This document shows, piece after piece, positions 8,393-16,987 of a stretch of DNA of 45,236 nt. Source of the stretch: Burkholderiales bacterium (GTDB taxonomy: Bacteria > Pseudomonadota > Gammaproteobacteria > Burkholderiales > SG8-41); NCBI GenBank assembly GCA_020854035.1, contig JADZGE010000096.1, forward strand, positions 1 through 45,236, written 5' to 3'. Under the pieces are notes generated by a model. It was not told the origin of the DNA. It did not search any database and saw only the letters and a program-made list of their open reading frames with translations. Position numbers and translations under genes: made by a program. Position 1 is the stretch's first letter. Each line of letters starts with the position of its first letter.

Positions 8393-8917
8393 TCAGCGTA
8401 TCGATGGCTCGTCACCCCTTGGCTGCCGGCGTCCGGGCCGCCGTCGCGTGCGCCCGCGGGCCGGCGCGCACTCGGCGCACCGTCCCTTCACCGTCAGCTC
8501 CACGCGCTCGCCCCGGTACCCCGCGGGCAGCGGCACGGCGCGCCCCGCCCGCACTTCCGCGAGGCACAACACCGCGCCGCACCCGCCGCACTCGAAATGC
8601 GCGTGCGCGGGGCTGCGCCCGTCCGTCGTGGCGGTGAACCGCCACACCCGGTTTTCGCCCGCGATCCTGTGTGCCAGCCCCTGCCGCGTGAGCCACTCGA
8701 GCGCGCGATACAGCGTGACGCGGTCGATTCCCGGGCCGCGCTCGAGCCGGCGCTCGAGCTCGTGGTGCGTGAGCGCGCGCTCCGCGGAGAGCAGCACCGA
8801 GAGGACCCGGGTGCGCTGGCGCGTGAGGCGCGCGCCGCTCGCGCGTATCGCCTCCCGCGCGACATCGGCGGGCGGTCGGACCGGGTGCCGGCGCGGGCGC
8901 GCTGAAGATCCGGTCAT
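8393..8917 (-). CDS. zur: Fur-family zinc uptake regulator (Zur-like)
   Basis: A 174-residue Fur-family repressor: winged helix at about residues 20-90 (RLTRQRTRVL, then DRVTLYRALEWL as recognition helix) and a metal-binding dimerisation domain. The HAHFEC motif gives His and Cys, and two CxxC pairs (C110/C113 and C147/C150) form the structural zinc site typical of Zur and Fur. I call Zur rather than Fur because the next gene encodes a ZIP zinc transporter and because the C-terminal CxxC pair fits the Zur branch; this is inference. The start is the ATG at 8917. The frame continues open upstream to 9226, but that part is antisense to yidD. The gene is divergent from yidD. Confidence 0.85.
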   Translation of the reverse strand: MTGSSARPRRHPVRPPADVAREAIRASGARLTRQRTRVLSVLLSAERALTHHELERRLERGPGIDRVTLYRALEWLTRQGLAHRIAGENRVWRFTATTDGRSPAHAHFECGGCGAVLCLAEVRAGRAVPLPAGYRGERVELTVKGRCAECAPARGRTRRRPGRRQPRGDEPSIR

Positions 8918-9043
8918 GAAGAACCCAGCGGCGGGGCGGAAAGCGCGGATTAGAGCACGGGGCGCCGGTGCCCCGCAATCGAGTTGCAACCAGGCCGGGG
9001 CGTATACTGGGCGCGCAATCCGGATTACCGAGAGTGCTCCGCC
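8918..9043. promoter_or_regulatory. Divergent zur/yidD intergenic region
   Basis: This 126-bp gap must hold promoters for both directions. On the plus strand TATACT at 9003-9008 resembles a -10 box for yidD, but no good -35 lies at the right distance. A perfect 8-bp palindrome GTTGCAAC at 8983-8990 is a candidate operator half-site, although it does not match the AT-rich Zur boxes I know. GGGGC...GCCCC at about 8959-8974 can form a small hairpin. Confidence 0.35.
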
Positions 9044-9313
9044 ATGCGCTGGCTGCTGCTGCGCCTCATCGATGCCTACCGCCTGTTGCTCTCGCCCTTC
9101 TTCGGGCAGCAGTGCCGCTTCCACCCCACGTGCTCGCAGTACGCGAGCGAGGCGATCGAGACGCACGGGGTGCTCAGGGGAGCGGGGCTCGCGGCGAGGC
9201 GCATCCTGCGCTGCGGGCCGTGGCACCCGGGGGGCGTCGACCCCGTTCCACCGAGCCTCATCGCGCGACGCGGCAGACGAGTCCCTTCAGGTAGTCGCCC
9301 TCGGGAAAGTTGA
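9044..9313 (+). CDS. yidD: YidD membrane protein insertion efficiency factor
   Basis: YidD is a small inner-membrane-associated protein that assists YidC/Sec-dependent insertion. The 89-residue product shows the signature [19 protein letters not shown], then [16 protein letters not shown] and the closing [17 protein letters not shown]. It normally lies between rnpA and yidC; here it stands alone between zur and an rlmI-like gene. The C-terminal 18 codons overlap, tail to tail, the last 56 bp of the converging rlmI-like gene. The ATG is chosen because [13 protein letters not shown] is the typical beginning. A short antisense interference region may exist at the shared 3' ends. Confidence 0.9.
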   Translation: MRWLLLRLIDAYRLLLSPFFGQQCRFHPTCSQYASEAIETHGVLRGAGLAARRILRCGPWHPGGVDPVPPSLIARRGRRVPSGSRPRES

Positions 9314-10472
9314 GCGCGACCGGATGATCCGGTCCCGCCCCGAGCTTCTCGATAAGCTGCACCTTTGCGCCGGCGTCGAGCGCGGCCCCGGCGAGGATCT
9401 TCTGGAAGAGCTCCGCCGGCACGCCGCCTGAGCAGGAAAACGTCACCAACAGGCCGCCGGGACGCAGCAGCTTGAAGGCAAGGAGGTTGATGTCCTTGTA
9501 GCCGCGCGCGGCCTTCTCCGCGTGCGCCGCGGTCGGCGCGAACTTCGGCGGGTCGAGCACGACGAGATCGAACTCCCGGCGCTCGTCGCGCAGGCGCCGC
9601 AGCATCTTGAAGACATCTCCGGCGATCCAGTCCACGCCGGGGAGACCGTTCAGCACGGCGTTGGCCTGGGCGCGCTCGAGCGCCTCCGCGGAGATGTCCA
9701 GCGCCAGCACGGAGCGCGCGCCGCCCGCGGCCGCGCTCAGCGCGAACCCGCCCGTGTAGCAGAACGCATCGAGCACGTCGCGGCCGCGCGCGAGGGATCG
9801 CACCCGCCGGCGATTCTCGCGCTGATCGAGATAGAAGCCGGTCTTGTGGCCATGCTCGAGGTCCACTTCGTAGCGCAGGCCATGCTCGTGCACCGTGATG
9901 GCCGTGGGCTCGCGCGGTCCCCGCAGGGGTCCGCTCGCCCGCCGCAGGCCCTCCAGCTCGCGCACCTCGGCGTCGGAACGCTCCCAGACGCGCGCGGCGC
10001 CCGTCGCATCGATCAGGGCATCCGCGATCTCCTCGCGCCAGCGCTCCGCGCCGGCGCTCGTCAGTTGCAGGACGATGGTGCCGGCGTAACGATCCGCGAT
10101 CACGCCCGGGAGGCCGTCCGATTCGGCGTGAAGGAGTCGCATCGCGTCGGTGGCGCCCTCGCGCCACGCCTCGCTCCGCAACGCGACGGCGTGCGCCACA
10201 CGGTCATGCAGGAACGCGCGGTCGATCGCGCATTGCTTCCACGCCCACACCCGCGCGACGATCTGCGAGGCGGGGCTCCACGCCGCCAGCGCGAGGAACT
10301 CGCCGGACGCGGAATGCACCGCCACCGTTTCACCCGGCCCGGCGCCGCCCGGCGCGGTCGCGACCGCGCCGGAGTAGACCCACGGGTGGTGGCGCTTGAG
10401 TGACTTCTCGCGGCCGGGCTTGAGAACGAGCTTTGCCGCGGAGGAGGAAAAGACGGCGGACGCGGCGGGCAC
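9258..10472 (-). CDS. rlmI: 23S rRNA m5C methyltransferase RlmI-like
   Basis: This is a class I SAM-dependent RNA cytosine-C5 methyltransferase; RlmI modifies C1962 of 23S rRNA in E. coli. In the 404-residue product an N-terminal PUA domain (about 8-80, [22 protein letters not shown]) is followed by an EEHEE-type domain. The Rossmann methyltransferase then shows motif [37 protein letters not shown] (motif IV) and the catalytic-cysteine region [10 protein letters not shown] start at the GTG at 10472, which has GGGAGAAAG upstream; another GTG at 10517 sits nearer the xerC stop and is possible. The gene follows xerC in the same direction. Specificity is inferred from family. Confidence 0.85.
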   Translation of the reverse strand: MPAASAVFSSSAAKLVLKPGREKSLKRHHPWVYSGAVATAPGGAGPGETVAVHSASGEFLALAAWSPASQIVARVWAWKQCAIDRAFLHDRVAHAVALRSEAWREGATDAMRLLHAESDGLPGVIADRYAGTIVLQLTSAGAERWREEIADALIDATGAARVWERSDAEVRELEGLRRASGPLRGPREPTAITVHEHGLRYEVDLEHGHKTGFYLDQRENRRRVRSLARGRDVLDAFCYTGGFALSAAAGGARSVLALDISAEALERAQANAVLNGLPGVDWIAGDVFKMLRRLRDERREFDLVVLDPPKFAPTAAHAEKAARGYKDINLLAFKLLRPGGLLVTFSCSGGVPAELFQKILAGAALDAGAKVQLIEKLGAGPDHPVALNFPEGDYLKGLVCRVAR

Positions 10473-10527
10473 CCGGGTCTTTCTCCCGCGGCGGCGCGGG
10501 CGCTCGTGCCTCCTCACGCCCGCCACG

Positions 10528-11454
10528 CTACGCCTTGCGCTTCGCCCGGGGGTGCGCCGCGTCGTAGGCCTTCGCGAGGTGCTGGAAGTCGAGCCGGGTG
10601 TAGACCTGCGTCGTGGCGATGCTCGCATGGCCCAGCATTTCCTGCACGGCGCGCAGATCGGCGCTCGACTGCAGCACATGCGAGGCGAACGAGTGCCGCA
10701 GGACGTGCGGGTGCACGCGGGACGGCAATCCCAGCCGCAACGCCCAGTAGCGCACGCGCGCCTGGACCGCGCGGGGCGTGAGGCGCCGGCCCGCCCTGCC
10801 GACGAAGAGAGCCGGCTCCTCCGCGGGCGCGAGCGCGGCGCGCGGGCCGAGCCACGCCCGCAGTGCGCCGAGCGCATGGCTGCCGACCGGCACGATGCGC
10901 GTCTTCGCGCCCTTGCCGGTTACGCGCACCGTCGCGTCGCCGAAGTCGATGCCCGGGAGATCGAGCCCCGTAAGCTCGGACAGGCGCAGTCCGGAAGAGT
11001 AGAGGAGCTCCAGCATGGCCTTGTCGCGCAGCGCCAGCACGGACTCGGCCGGCACCTCCATCAGGCGCGCCGCCTCGTCCGGGGAGAGTGCCTTCGGCAG
11101 CCGCTTTGCCGCCTTCGGAGCGCGTACTCCTCGCACGGGGTTGCGGGCATGGCCGTGATCGCGCGCGAGATAGCGGTAGAAGCCGCGCCACGCCGAGAGC
11201 ATGCGGGCAAGCGTCCGCCCGCCGAGGCCGCGGCCGTGCAGGCGGCCGACGAAGCTGCGGATGTGGTGCGAGTCGATCTGGTCGAGCGGGGTGTCACCAG
11301 CCAGTTCGAGGAGGATCGCGAGGTCGCGGGCGTAGTTCTCGCCCGTCAGCCGGCTTGCCCTGCGTGCGTGTGTCAGTTGATCGAGATAGCCCCGTACGAG
11401 CGGGTGCCCGCAGGCAGCGGTCGGCGTGGCATCCAAATCGGAGTCAGCGCTCAC
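10528..11454 (-). CDS. xerC: Site-specific tyrosine recombinase XerC
   Basis: XerC acts with XerD at dif to resolve chromosome dimers. The 308-residue product has an N-terminal SAM-like core-binding domain (about 18-105) and a C-terminal catalytic domain. All catalytic residues of the tyrosine recombinase family are visible: R157 in SSGLRLSELTGL, K181 in VTGKGAKTR, H250 and R253 in HPHVLRHSFASH, H276 in MLGHASIATTQ and nucleophile Y285. It sits downstream of dapF and DUF484, the conserved neighbourhood of chromosomal xerC, so it is not a mobile-element integrase. The GTG start lacks a clear ribosome binding site. TTCACG and TACGAT with a 16-bp spacer (minus strand, 11461-11488) would start RNA almost at the start codon. 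Confidence 0.93.
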   Translation of the reverse strand: MSADSDLDATPTAACGHPLVRGYLDQLTHARRASRLTGENYARDLAILLELAGDTPLDQIDSHHIRSFVGRLHGRGLGGRTLARMLSAWRGFYRYLARDHGHARNPVRGVRAPKAAKRLPKALSPDEAARLMEVPAESVLALRDKAMLELLYSSGLRLSELTGLDLPGIDFGDATVRVTGKGAKTRIVPVGSHALGALRAWLGPRAALAPAEEPALFVGRAGRRLTPRAVQARVRYWALRLGLPSRVHPHVLRHSFASHVLQSSADLRAVQEMLGHASIATTQVYTRLDFQHLAKAYDAAHPRAKRKA

Positions 11455-11577
11455 TAACTTATCGTAACGGATTGTTTAAAATCGTGAATCACGCAAAGTT
11501 CGGTCGGAGCCGCCGGACCCGGTGCAGTTCGCTGCGCTCGCGGCGCGGACCTTGCGGAGACCGGCCCGCCTTGGTGG

Positions 11578-12228
11578 TCACGCGAGCTCGCGTGCGAAGC
11601 CGGAGGCGATCAATTCCGCCAGCCGCTTCAGAAACAGCGTGCCCATCCCGGGGTAGAAGCGTTGCGCGTCCTCGCTTGCGAGCGCGAGCAGGCCGATCGG
11701 CTCTCCCTCGCGCAGCGGCAGATAAGCGAACGACTTGAGGTGCGCTGCCGACTCGCCGAACAATGCCCCCGTATCGACCATCGCGTGACTGGTGCAATAG
11801 GGACCGGCAAGGCTCGCCGCGAACTCGCGGGTTGCCTCGCTTGCGGCCGCGAACTCCGGCAGGTTCGCCGCCGCGCCGCCGCCGCGCCAGAGCCGCAGCG
11901 CCACGTGCGGCACGCTGAAGTCCTCGCGCAGGCTGAGGTAGAGCGCGTTGAGCATCCCGGGCAGATCCCGCGCCGCGAGCAGCGCCACGGAAATGCGCTG
12001 GACCTTCTCGCCGATTGCGTCGTTCTCCTCGCCGAACTGGATCACTTCGCGCAGCTTCGATTCCAGGCGCTTGCAGTCCTCCCGGAGCTTGAGCGTTTGG
12101 CGCTCGCTGATCGAAATCATGCGGCCGCCATGCGGATGCGGGATCTGTATCTCCGAGAGCAGGTTGGCGTGTTCCTCGAAGAAATCCGGATGCGCCTTCA
12201 GCCAGACTGCGACCTCATCGCTTCTCAT
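11578..12228 (-). CDS. DUF484 family GAF-like protein
   Basis: The 216-residue product matches DUF484, a family of unknown function with an N-terminal helical part and a GAF-like fold. It is found in proteobacteria between dapF and xerC. Visible features are AVWLKAHPDFFEEHANLL at the start, the IPHPHGGRMISISERQ signature, a helical coiled stretch (LREDCKRLESKLREV), and a GAF-like domain with YLPLREGEPIGLLALAS and FYPGMGTLFLKRLAELI. I start at the ATG at 12228; the frame stays open upstream but is shadow of dapF. The function is not established. Conserved linkage to xerC suggests a role at chromosome segregation or simply operon conservation. Confidence 0.85.
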   Translation of the reverse strand: MRSDEVAVWLKAHPDFFEEHANLLSEIQIPHPHGGRMISISERQTLKLREDCKRLESKLREVIQFGEENDAIGEKVQRISVALLAARDLPGMLNALYLSLREDFSVPHVALRLWRGGGAAANLPEFAAASEATREFAASLAGPYCTSHAMVDTGALFGESAAHLKSFAYLPLREGEPIGLLALASEDAQRFYPGMGTLFLKRLAELIASGFARELA

Positions 12229-12341
12229 CGTGCTCCCTTGAGTCAGCCCTGCGCGGCAACCGGGTGGCGCACCGGCGTGCACCCGTTGTACGGCACGCCG
12301 GCGGGCGCGCACTCTCCCGCCGCAAGCCGGCGCCTCACGGC

Positions 12342-13172
12342 TCAGATTTCGATTTCGCCCTCGAACACCGCCACCGCCGGGCCCGTCATCATGACCGGCG
12401 CCGCGGCGCCTGCCCATGATATACCCAGCTCGCCGCCGCGCGTCGTGACCGTCACCGTGTTTTCGAGCAGTCCGCGCGCGATCCCCGCGACAACGGCGGC
12501 GCAGGCGCCGGTGCCGCACGCAAGTGTTTCGCCCGCGCCGCGCTCGTGGACGCGCAAACGGATCCGCCGGCGATCCACGATTTCCATGTAGCCGGCATTC
12601 ACCCGGCGCGGGAAGCGGGGATGGAACTCGATCAGCGGGCCCTCGGTCGCGACCGGAGCGCGCTCGACGTCGGCAATGATCTGCACCGCGTGCGGGTTGC
12701 CCATCCCGAGCACGGCAACTTCGATCCGCCGGCCGCCCACGTCGAGCGCATACGCCGGCTCGCGTCGCGGCGCGTCGAACGGGATGCGCGCGGGCTCGAA
12801 CTCCGGGGCACCCATGTTGACCGTGACCCGCCCGTCCGGCTCGAGCCGGGGCACGATCACGCCGCCCAGGGTCCCGACCCGGATCTCCGCGCGGTCGGTG
12901 AGCCCCCGGTCGTGGACGTAGCGCACGAAACAGCGCGCGCCGTTACCGCACTGCTCCACCTCGCCGCCATCCGCATTGAAGATCCGGTAGTAAAAATCGG
13001 TGCCCGCCTCGCGCGGCGGCTCGATCAGCAGAACCTGGTCGCAACCTACGCCGAAGTGGCGATCCGCCAGAAGGCGGAGCTGGTCTTGTGTGAGGTTGAT
13101 GGGTCGGGCCAATGCGTCCAGTACGACGAAGTCATTGCCCAGTCCTTGCATTTTCGTGAATCTTAGCAGCAT
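12342..13172 (-). CDS. dapF: Diaminopimelate epimerase
   Basis: DapF converts LL- to meso-diaminopimelate, the peptidoglycan crosslinking residue and lysine precursor. The 276-residue product is full length. Both catalytic cysteines are present: C75 in [13 protein letters not shown] and C219 in [11 protein letters not shown]. Other landmarks are [13 protein letters not shown] at the start and [10 protein letters not shown] in the middle. The start has no obvious ribosome binding site; the second Met (8 residues in) also lacks one. It is the fourth gene of the minus-strand run from lpxL. The upstream gap of 133 bp is unusually AT-rich at 13170-13215 and may hold its promoter. Confidence 0.96.
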   Translation of the reverse strand: MLLRFTKMQGLGNDFVVLDALARPINLTQDQLRLLADRHFGVGCDQVLLIEPPREAGTDFYYRIFNADGGEVEQCGNGARCFVRYVHDRGLTDRAEIRVGTLGGVIVPRLEPDGRVTVNMGAPEFEPARIPFDAPRREPAYALDVGGRRIEVAVLGMGNPHAVQIIADVERAPVATEGPLIEFHPRFPRRVNAGYMEIVDRRRIRLRVHERGAGETLACGTGACAAVVAGIARGLLENTVTVTTRGGELGISWAGAAAPVMMTGPAVAVFEGEIEI

Positions 13173-13305
13173 TTACTGTAATTTACCCATACTTTTCATG
13201 TTTTAGTAGCAGTTAATCTGCATTGAGCGTGGATCCTGGCTCGCGAGGCCGCATCCATTTCCGGGCGTACCGGGCCATTTTGCCTGATGCCTGTCTCGTC
13301 CCGCG

Positions 13306-13839
13306 TCAGCCATTCTCCATGGCGGACTTCTCCATGACGTAGTCGTCCATGACGAACCCTCCGCCGATGTCCTTCACGACGGCGTCCACGACCCGAAACC
13401 CGTACTTGCGATAGGCTGCGATGGCGAGCACGTTGCGCTTGTTGACCGCCAGGATGAGACGCCGGCAACCTTCACGCCGCGCGGCGTCGAGCGCGCGCGC
13501 GATGAGGAGCCCGCCCACGCCACGGCGCTGGCACGCGGTCCGGACGTAGAGTTTGTCGAGCTTCATCGTGGCCGCCTCGCCGGTGAGGAGGAACGAGGAG
13601 AAACCCACGAGTTCCCCGTCCGCGAGAGCCTGCTCCCACCAGACATCGCTCCGCTCGAGCTCGACATGAAGGACCGCGGGATCGTAGCGCTGGCCGAGCA
13701 TGTAATCGATCTGGGCCGAGGTGATGATGTCGCGGTAGTGATCGCGCCACACCTCGGCCGCCAGCGCCGCGACGCGCTCGATGTCCCGCGGCACGACCGG
13801 CACCACGCGCACCGGCCGTGGCTGGCATTCGGCGATCAC
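13306..13839 (-). CDS. GNAT-family N-acetyltransferase
   Basis: This 177-residue protein has the Gcn5-related acetyltransferase fold, which moves an acetyl group from acetyl-CoA to an amine. Motif A, which binds the CoA pyrophosphate, is visible as KLYVRTACQRRGVGGLLIARAL (the QRRGVG loop), and motif B as LAVNKRNVLAIAAYRKYGFRV. The substrate cannot be read from sequence. It lies 19 bp after the acyltransferase gene at 13859 and upstream of dapF, so it is probably in the same transcript. The start is a GTG. It could act on protein N-termini, polyamines or small amines. Confidence 0.85.
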   Translation of the reverse strand: MIAECQPRPVRVVPVVPRDIERVAALAAEVWRDHYRDIITSAQIDYMLGQRYDPAVLHVELERSDVWWEQALADGELVGFSSFLLTGEAATMKLDKLYVRTACQRRGVGGLLIARALDAARREGCRRLILAVNKRNVLAIAAYRKYGFRVVDAVVKDIGGGFVMDDYVMEKSAMENG

Positions 13840-13858
13840 GGATCACACCCGGAGCGAC

Positions 13859-14731
13859 TCACTGGTAGACAGGCGGCTCGCCCGGCGGGCGCGTCTTGAA
13901 CCGCTTGTGCACCCAATAGTACTGCTCCGGCATCTCGCGCACCCGCTCCTCGATGAATGCATTCATGCGGCGGGTATCCTCTTCGACGTTCGCTCCCGGG
14001 AAGCCCTCCCATGGCGGGTAGAAGCGCAGTTCGTATCCCTGCCCGCCGGGCAACTGCCGCGTGACCGCTGGCACGACCACCGCGCGAGCGAGCCGCGCGA
14101 TACGCGAGAGCCCCGTCACCGTGGCGGCCGGGACGCCGAAGAACGGCACGAAGATGGAGTCGCGCTCCCCCAGATCCATGTCCGGCAGGTAGTAGAGCGG
14201 CAGGCCCTTGCGCATCGCCCGCACGACCGGGCGTATCCCGTCCTGGCGGGAATAGAGTTCCGGCGTGACGAAGCGCGTGCGCCCGCGCATGAGCAGCCGG
14301 TCAAACACCGGGTCTTTCTGGCGGCTGTAAACCGATACGCCGCGCCATTCCGTGATGATCCGCGTGCCGCCCATGTCGAGGCCGACGAAATGCGGAGCAA
14401 GCCAGATGACCGGCCGCCCGGCAAGCGCGCGCCAGTGCTCCTCGCCTTCGACGCGGATCAGCCGCCGCAGGCGCGCCCTGCCGGACCACCACAGGAGGCC
14501 GTGCTCGACGAGACTCCTGCCGAGCGACTGAAAGTGCCGCCGCGCAAGCCGGCGCAGGTCGGCTTCCGCCCGCTCCGGAAAGCACAACCTGAGATTGGCG
14601 AGCGCCACCCGGCGCCGCTCGCCCGCGAGGGCGTGAATCAGCGCGCCGCAGGCCCTGCCGAGCGGGGCAAGGAGCGGCAGCGGCAGAAAATGAAGCAGCC
14701 AGATGACCGCGAGCGCCGCACGGGTCAGCAT
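13859..14731 (-). CDS. Lipid A biosynthesis acyltransferase (LpxL/HtrB family), copy B
   Basis: LpxL-type enzymes add secondary acyl chains to Kdo-lipid A at the inner-membrane inner face. The 290-residue protein has an N-terminal membrane helix (residues 5-25) and the catalytic HX4D motif (H114 and D119 in APHFVGLD). Further family motifs are YSRQKDPVFDRLLMRGR and LPDMDLGERDSIFVPFFG, and the C-terminal YYWVHKRFKTRPPGE is also typical. It is the downstream member of a tandem pair, 13 bp after a paralogue. The pair presumably adds the two secondary acyl chains in order; which is first cannot be decided here. The start is the ATG at 14731. Confidence 0.9.
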   Translation of the reverse strand: MLTRAALAVIWLLHFLPLPLLAPLGRACGALIHALAGERRRVALANLRLCFPERAEADLRRLARRHFQSLGRSLVEHGLLWWSGRARLRRLIRVEGEEHWRALAGRPVIWLAPHFVGLDMGGTRIITEWRGVSVYSRQKDPVFDRLLMRGRTRFVTPELYSRQDGIRPVVRAMRKGLPLYYLPDMDLGERDSIFVPFFGVPAATVTGLSRIARLARAVVVPAVTRQLPGGQGYELRFYPPWEGFPGANVEEDTRRMNAFIEERVREMPEQYYWVHKRFKTRPPGEPPVYQ

Positions 14732-14744
14732 CGGGCATCCGCGC

Positions 14745-15596
14745 TCAGCACTGCGGGTGGGGCGGGGCCCCCGCCGGAACCTTGTACCGGTTGTAGCCCC
14801 ACAGGTACTGCGCGGGACAGCGCCGGATCTGGCTCTCGATCGCGCGGTTGAGCGCCGTCTCATCGAGCGCGCCCGGCCCGAGCGCCGCGAGGTGCAGCCA
14901 GTAGCCGCGCCCCTCGGCGAGGCGCTCCGCGAATGCCATGATCACCGCCGCCCCGCTCCGGCGCTGGAGCCGGCCGGCGAGCGTCATGGTGTACGCGGGG
15001 CGGCCGAAAAAATCCGCCCACGCGCCTTCCCCCGCACCCGGCGCCTGGTCGGGCAGCATGCCCACCGCCTCGCCCCGGCCGAGCGCCTTGTAGAGCATGC
15101 GCACACCGCGCAGATTCGCCGGCGCGAGTCGCGCCTGCCAGCGGCCGCGGCCGGCGGCCATGAGCGGGTCGAGCCACCGCTTCCTGGGCGGGCGATAGAG
15201 AATCGTGAGCGGCATCCGCCGCGCGCCGTACAGGGCGGCAATCTCGAAGCAACCGAGATGCGGAGTGAGAAAGATGATGCCGCGCCCGAGCGCGAGGGCG
15301 CGCTCCACGACGGGCCAGTCGTCGCAGCGGGACACGAATCGCTCAACCCGTTCCTCCTCGCCGAACCAGACGGCGGGAAGCTCCGCCACGCTCTTGCCGG
15401 TCTCGGCAATGGCGGCGCGAATCAACTCGCGGCACGCGCCCTCCCCGGCGCACACGCCGCTCCCGGTGGCGTTCTCCCGCAGTCGCCGCGCGTATACGGG
15501 CGCGCTCCAGTAGGCGAGCCAGCCGAGCGCGACACCCGCCCGGTGCAGCCAGGCGAGCGGCAGGCGGCCCAGTAACCGGAAGACGGCGATCAACAC
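14745..15596 (-). CDS. Lipid A biosynthesis acyltransferase (LpxL/HtrB family), copy A
   Basis: First gene of the tandem acyltransferase pair, divergent from metK. The 283-residue product has an N-terminal hydrophobic stretch and the family catalytic motif in its HX4E form (H113 and E118 in TPHLGCFE). [33 protein letters not shown] and the C-terminal [13 protein letters not shown] follow. The other copy has HX4D, so the two paralogues differ at the acidic catalytic residue and have diverged strongly, which suits different acyl positions. The start is GTG, next to the AT-rich divergent promoter region. Adjacent lpxL-lpxL/metK is a common betaproteobacterial arrangement. Confidence 0.9.
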   Translation of the reverse strand: MLIAVFRLLGRLPLAWLHRAGVALGWLAYWSAPVYARRLRENATGSGVCAGEGACRELIRAAIAETGKSVAELPAVWFGEEERVERFVSRCDDWPVVERALALGRGIIFLTPHLGCFEIAALYGARRMPLTILYRPPRKRWLDPLMAAGRGRWQARLAPANLRGVRMLYKALGRGEAVGMLPDQAPGAGEGAWADFFGRPAYTMTLAGRLQRRSGAAVIMAFAERLAEGRGYWLHLAALGPGALDETALNRAIESQIRRCPAQYLWGYNRYKVPAGAPPHPQC

Positions 15597-15666
15597 AATT
15601 TGTATTTATAAATCGAGGCTTATCTGTTATTCTACGAGCCTTTTTGCTCTCCCAGAACCCCACGCC
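15597..15666. promoter_or_regulatory. AT-rich divergent promoter region lpxL / metK
   Basis: These 70 bp are strikingly AT-rich against the surrounding sequence. For metK, TATTCT at 15628-15633 is the best -10, with weak TTATAA 16 bp upstream (15606-15611). On the minus strand TATAAA (15605-15610) is a good -10 for the acyltransferase gene. No SAM or SAH aptamer is visible here. Confidence 0.45.
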
Positions 15667-16833
15667 ATGAGTGATTTTCTCTTCACCTCGGAATCCGTTT
15701 CCGAAGGTCATCCGGACAAGATCGCGGACGCCGTCTCGGATGCGATACTCGACGCGGTGCTCGCGCAGGACGCGCGCGGCCGCGTCGCCGCCGAAACCCT
15801 GACCCACACCGGCCTCGTGGTGCTCGCCGGGCAGATCACCACGAACGCGCAGGTCGATTACGCGAAGGTGGCGCGCGGTGTCGTGAAGCGCATCGGCTAC
15901 GACGATTCCGCCATCGGCTTCGACTACAAGAGCTGCGGCGTGCTCGTGTGCTACGACCAGCAGTCCGCGGACATCGCGCAGGGCGTCGACGAGGGCAAGG
16001 GGCTCGACCTCGACCAGGGCGCCGGCGATCAGGGCCTCATGTTCGGGTTTGCCTGCGACGAGACGCCGCAGTTGATGCCCATGCCGATCTACTACGCCCA
16101 CCGGCTGATGGAGCGCCACGCGGAAGTTCGCCGCGACCGCCGCCTGCCGTGGCTGCGGCCCGACGCGAAGTCGCAGGTATCGGTGCGGTACGTGAACGGC
16201 AGGCCGCACCACGTCGACACCGTGGTGATCTCCACCCAGCACCGCGAGGACATCTCGCACGAGCCGCTCGCGGAAGCCGTCGTCGAGGAGATCGTGAAGC
16301 CCGTGCTGCCGCGGGCGATGATCTCGAAGGAGACGCGCTTCCTCATCAACCCGACGGGGCGTTTCGTGATCGGCGGCCCGCAGGGCGACACGGGGCTCAC
16401 CGGCCGCAAGATCATCGTGGACACCTACGGCGGCTACTCGCGCCACGGCGGGGGCGCGTTCTCGGGCAAGGACCCCTCGAAGGTGGACCGCTCCGCGGCC
16501 TACGCGGCGCGCTACGTCGCGAAGAACATCGTCGCGGCGGGGCTCGCCACGAAGTGCGAGATCCAGGTCGCCTACGCGATCGGCGTGGCGCGCCCGGTGA
16601 GCGTGCTCGTGGAGACCTTCGGCACCGGGAAGATTCCGGACGAGAGCATCGCGGCGCTCGTGGGCGAGCACTTCGACCTGCGGCCCAAGGGGATCATCCA
16701 GTCTCTCGACCTCCTGCGCCCGATCTACGAGAAGACCGCGGCGTACGGGCACTTCGGGCGGGACGAGCCGGAGTTCTCGTGGGAAGCCACCGACAAGGCC
16801 GCGGCGCTGAAGGCCGCCGCCGGGTTGAAGTGA
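15667..16833 (+). CDS. metK: S-adenosylmethionine synthetase
   Basis: MetK makes S-adenosylmethionine from methionine and ATP, with cleavage of the triphosphate. The 388-residue product is full length. It shows [20 protein letters not shown] (ATP and methionine site), the signature [29 protein letters not shown], and the P-loop-like [16 protein letters not shown]. It is the first gene of the methyl-cycle group metK, ahcY, metF. A 250-bp leader with its own TATAAT box and two SAH aptamers separates it from ahcY, so ahcY is controlled independently. Confidence 0.97.
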   Translation: MSDFLFTSESVSEGHPDKIADAVSDAILDAVLAQDARGRVAAETLTHTGLVVLAGQITTNAQVDYAKVARGVVKRIGYDDSAIGFDYKSCGVLVCYDQQSADIAQGVDEGKGLDLDQGAGDQGLMFGFACDETPQLMPMPIYYAHRLMERHAEVRRDRRLPWLRPDAKSQVSVRYVNGRPHHVDTVVISTQHREDISHEPLAEAVVEEIVKPVLPRAMISKETRFLINPTGRFVIGGPQGDTGLTGRKIIVDTYGGYSRHGGGAFSGKDPSKVDRSAAYAARYVAKNIVAAGLATKCEIQVAYAIGVARPVSVLVETFGTGKIPDESIAALVGEHFDLRPKGIIQSLDLLRPIYEKTAAYGHFGRDEPEFSWEATDKAAALKAAAGLK

Positions 16834-16872
16834 TGGCCCCCGCGCGGAGTAGCCCGCCCGTGCCGGCCGCGT

Positions 16873-16878
16873 TATAAT
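16873..16878 (+). promoter_or_regulatory. Consensus -10 box of the ahcY leader
   Basis: A perfect TATAAT lies 8 bp before the first strand of SAH aptamer 1, so RNA would start at about 16885, right at the riboswitch. No good -35 is visible at 17 bp upstream (TAGCCC at 16850), so an activator or an extended contact may be needed. Its position strongly supports separate transcription of ahcY. Confidence 0.6.
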
Positions 16879-16886
16879 CCGCGACC

Positions 16887-16946
16887 GCTGAGGAGCGTTG
16901 CGACCGGGGCGACCCGGCCAGGCTCAGCAAGGATTCAACGGCGCTC
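16887..16946 (+). promoter_or_regulatory. SAH riboswitch aptamer 1
   Basis: The sequence follows the SAH riboswitch consensus closely. P1 pairs GCTGAG (16887-16892) with CTCAGC (16923-16928). The core GAGCGTTGCGACC and the conserved GCCAGGCTC are present, with P2 closed by CCGGG/CCCGG. The pseudoknot/P4 strand GAGCG (16893-16897) pairs with CGCTC (16942-16946) inside AACGGCGCTC. SAH riboswitches bind S-adenosylhomocysteine, discriminate against SAM and usually raise expression of ahcY. The 3' pseudoknot strand is also the 5' arm of the hairpin at 16941-16968, so ligand binding and hairpin formation exclude each other. Confidence 0.9.
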
Positions 16947-16977
16947 GCACCGGAAACGGTGCGAGCGCTTGTGCTTT
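16941..16977 (+). terminator. GAAA-loop hairpin overlapping SAH aptamer 1, probable terminator
   Basis: A perfect 12-bp stem, GCGCTCGCACCG (16941-16952) with CGGTGCGAGCGC (16957-16968), is closed by a GAAA tetraloop and followed by the T-rich TTGTGCTTT. Its first bases are the aptamer-1 pseudoknot strand. Without SAH the hairpin can form and should stop or pause transcription; with SAH the pseudoknot takes these bases. The T-tract is imperfect, so efficiency is uncertain. Confidence 0.65.
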
Positions 16978-16987
16978 GTGCCCTCGC

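Noticed and set aside
8918..9226. N-terminal extension of Zur
   Set aside because: It is antisense to yidD and lacks Fur-family similarity.
10528..11454. Tyrosine recombinase as the integrase of a mobile element
   Set aside because: The gene is chromosomal XerC by motifs and by its dapF-DUF484 neighbourhood. No attachment repeats or cargo genes accompany it.
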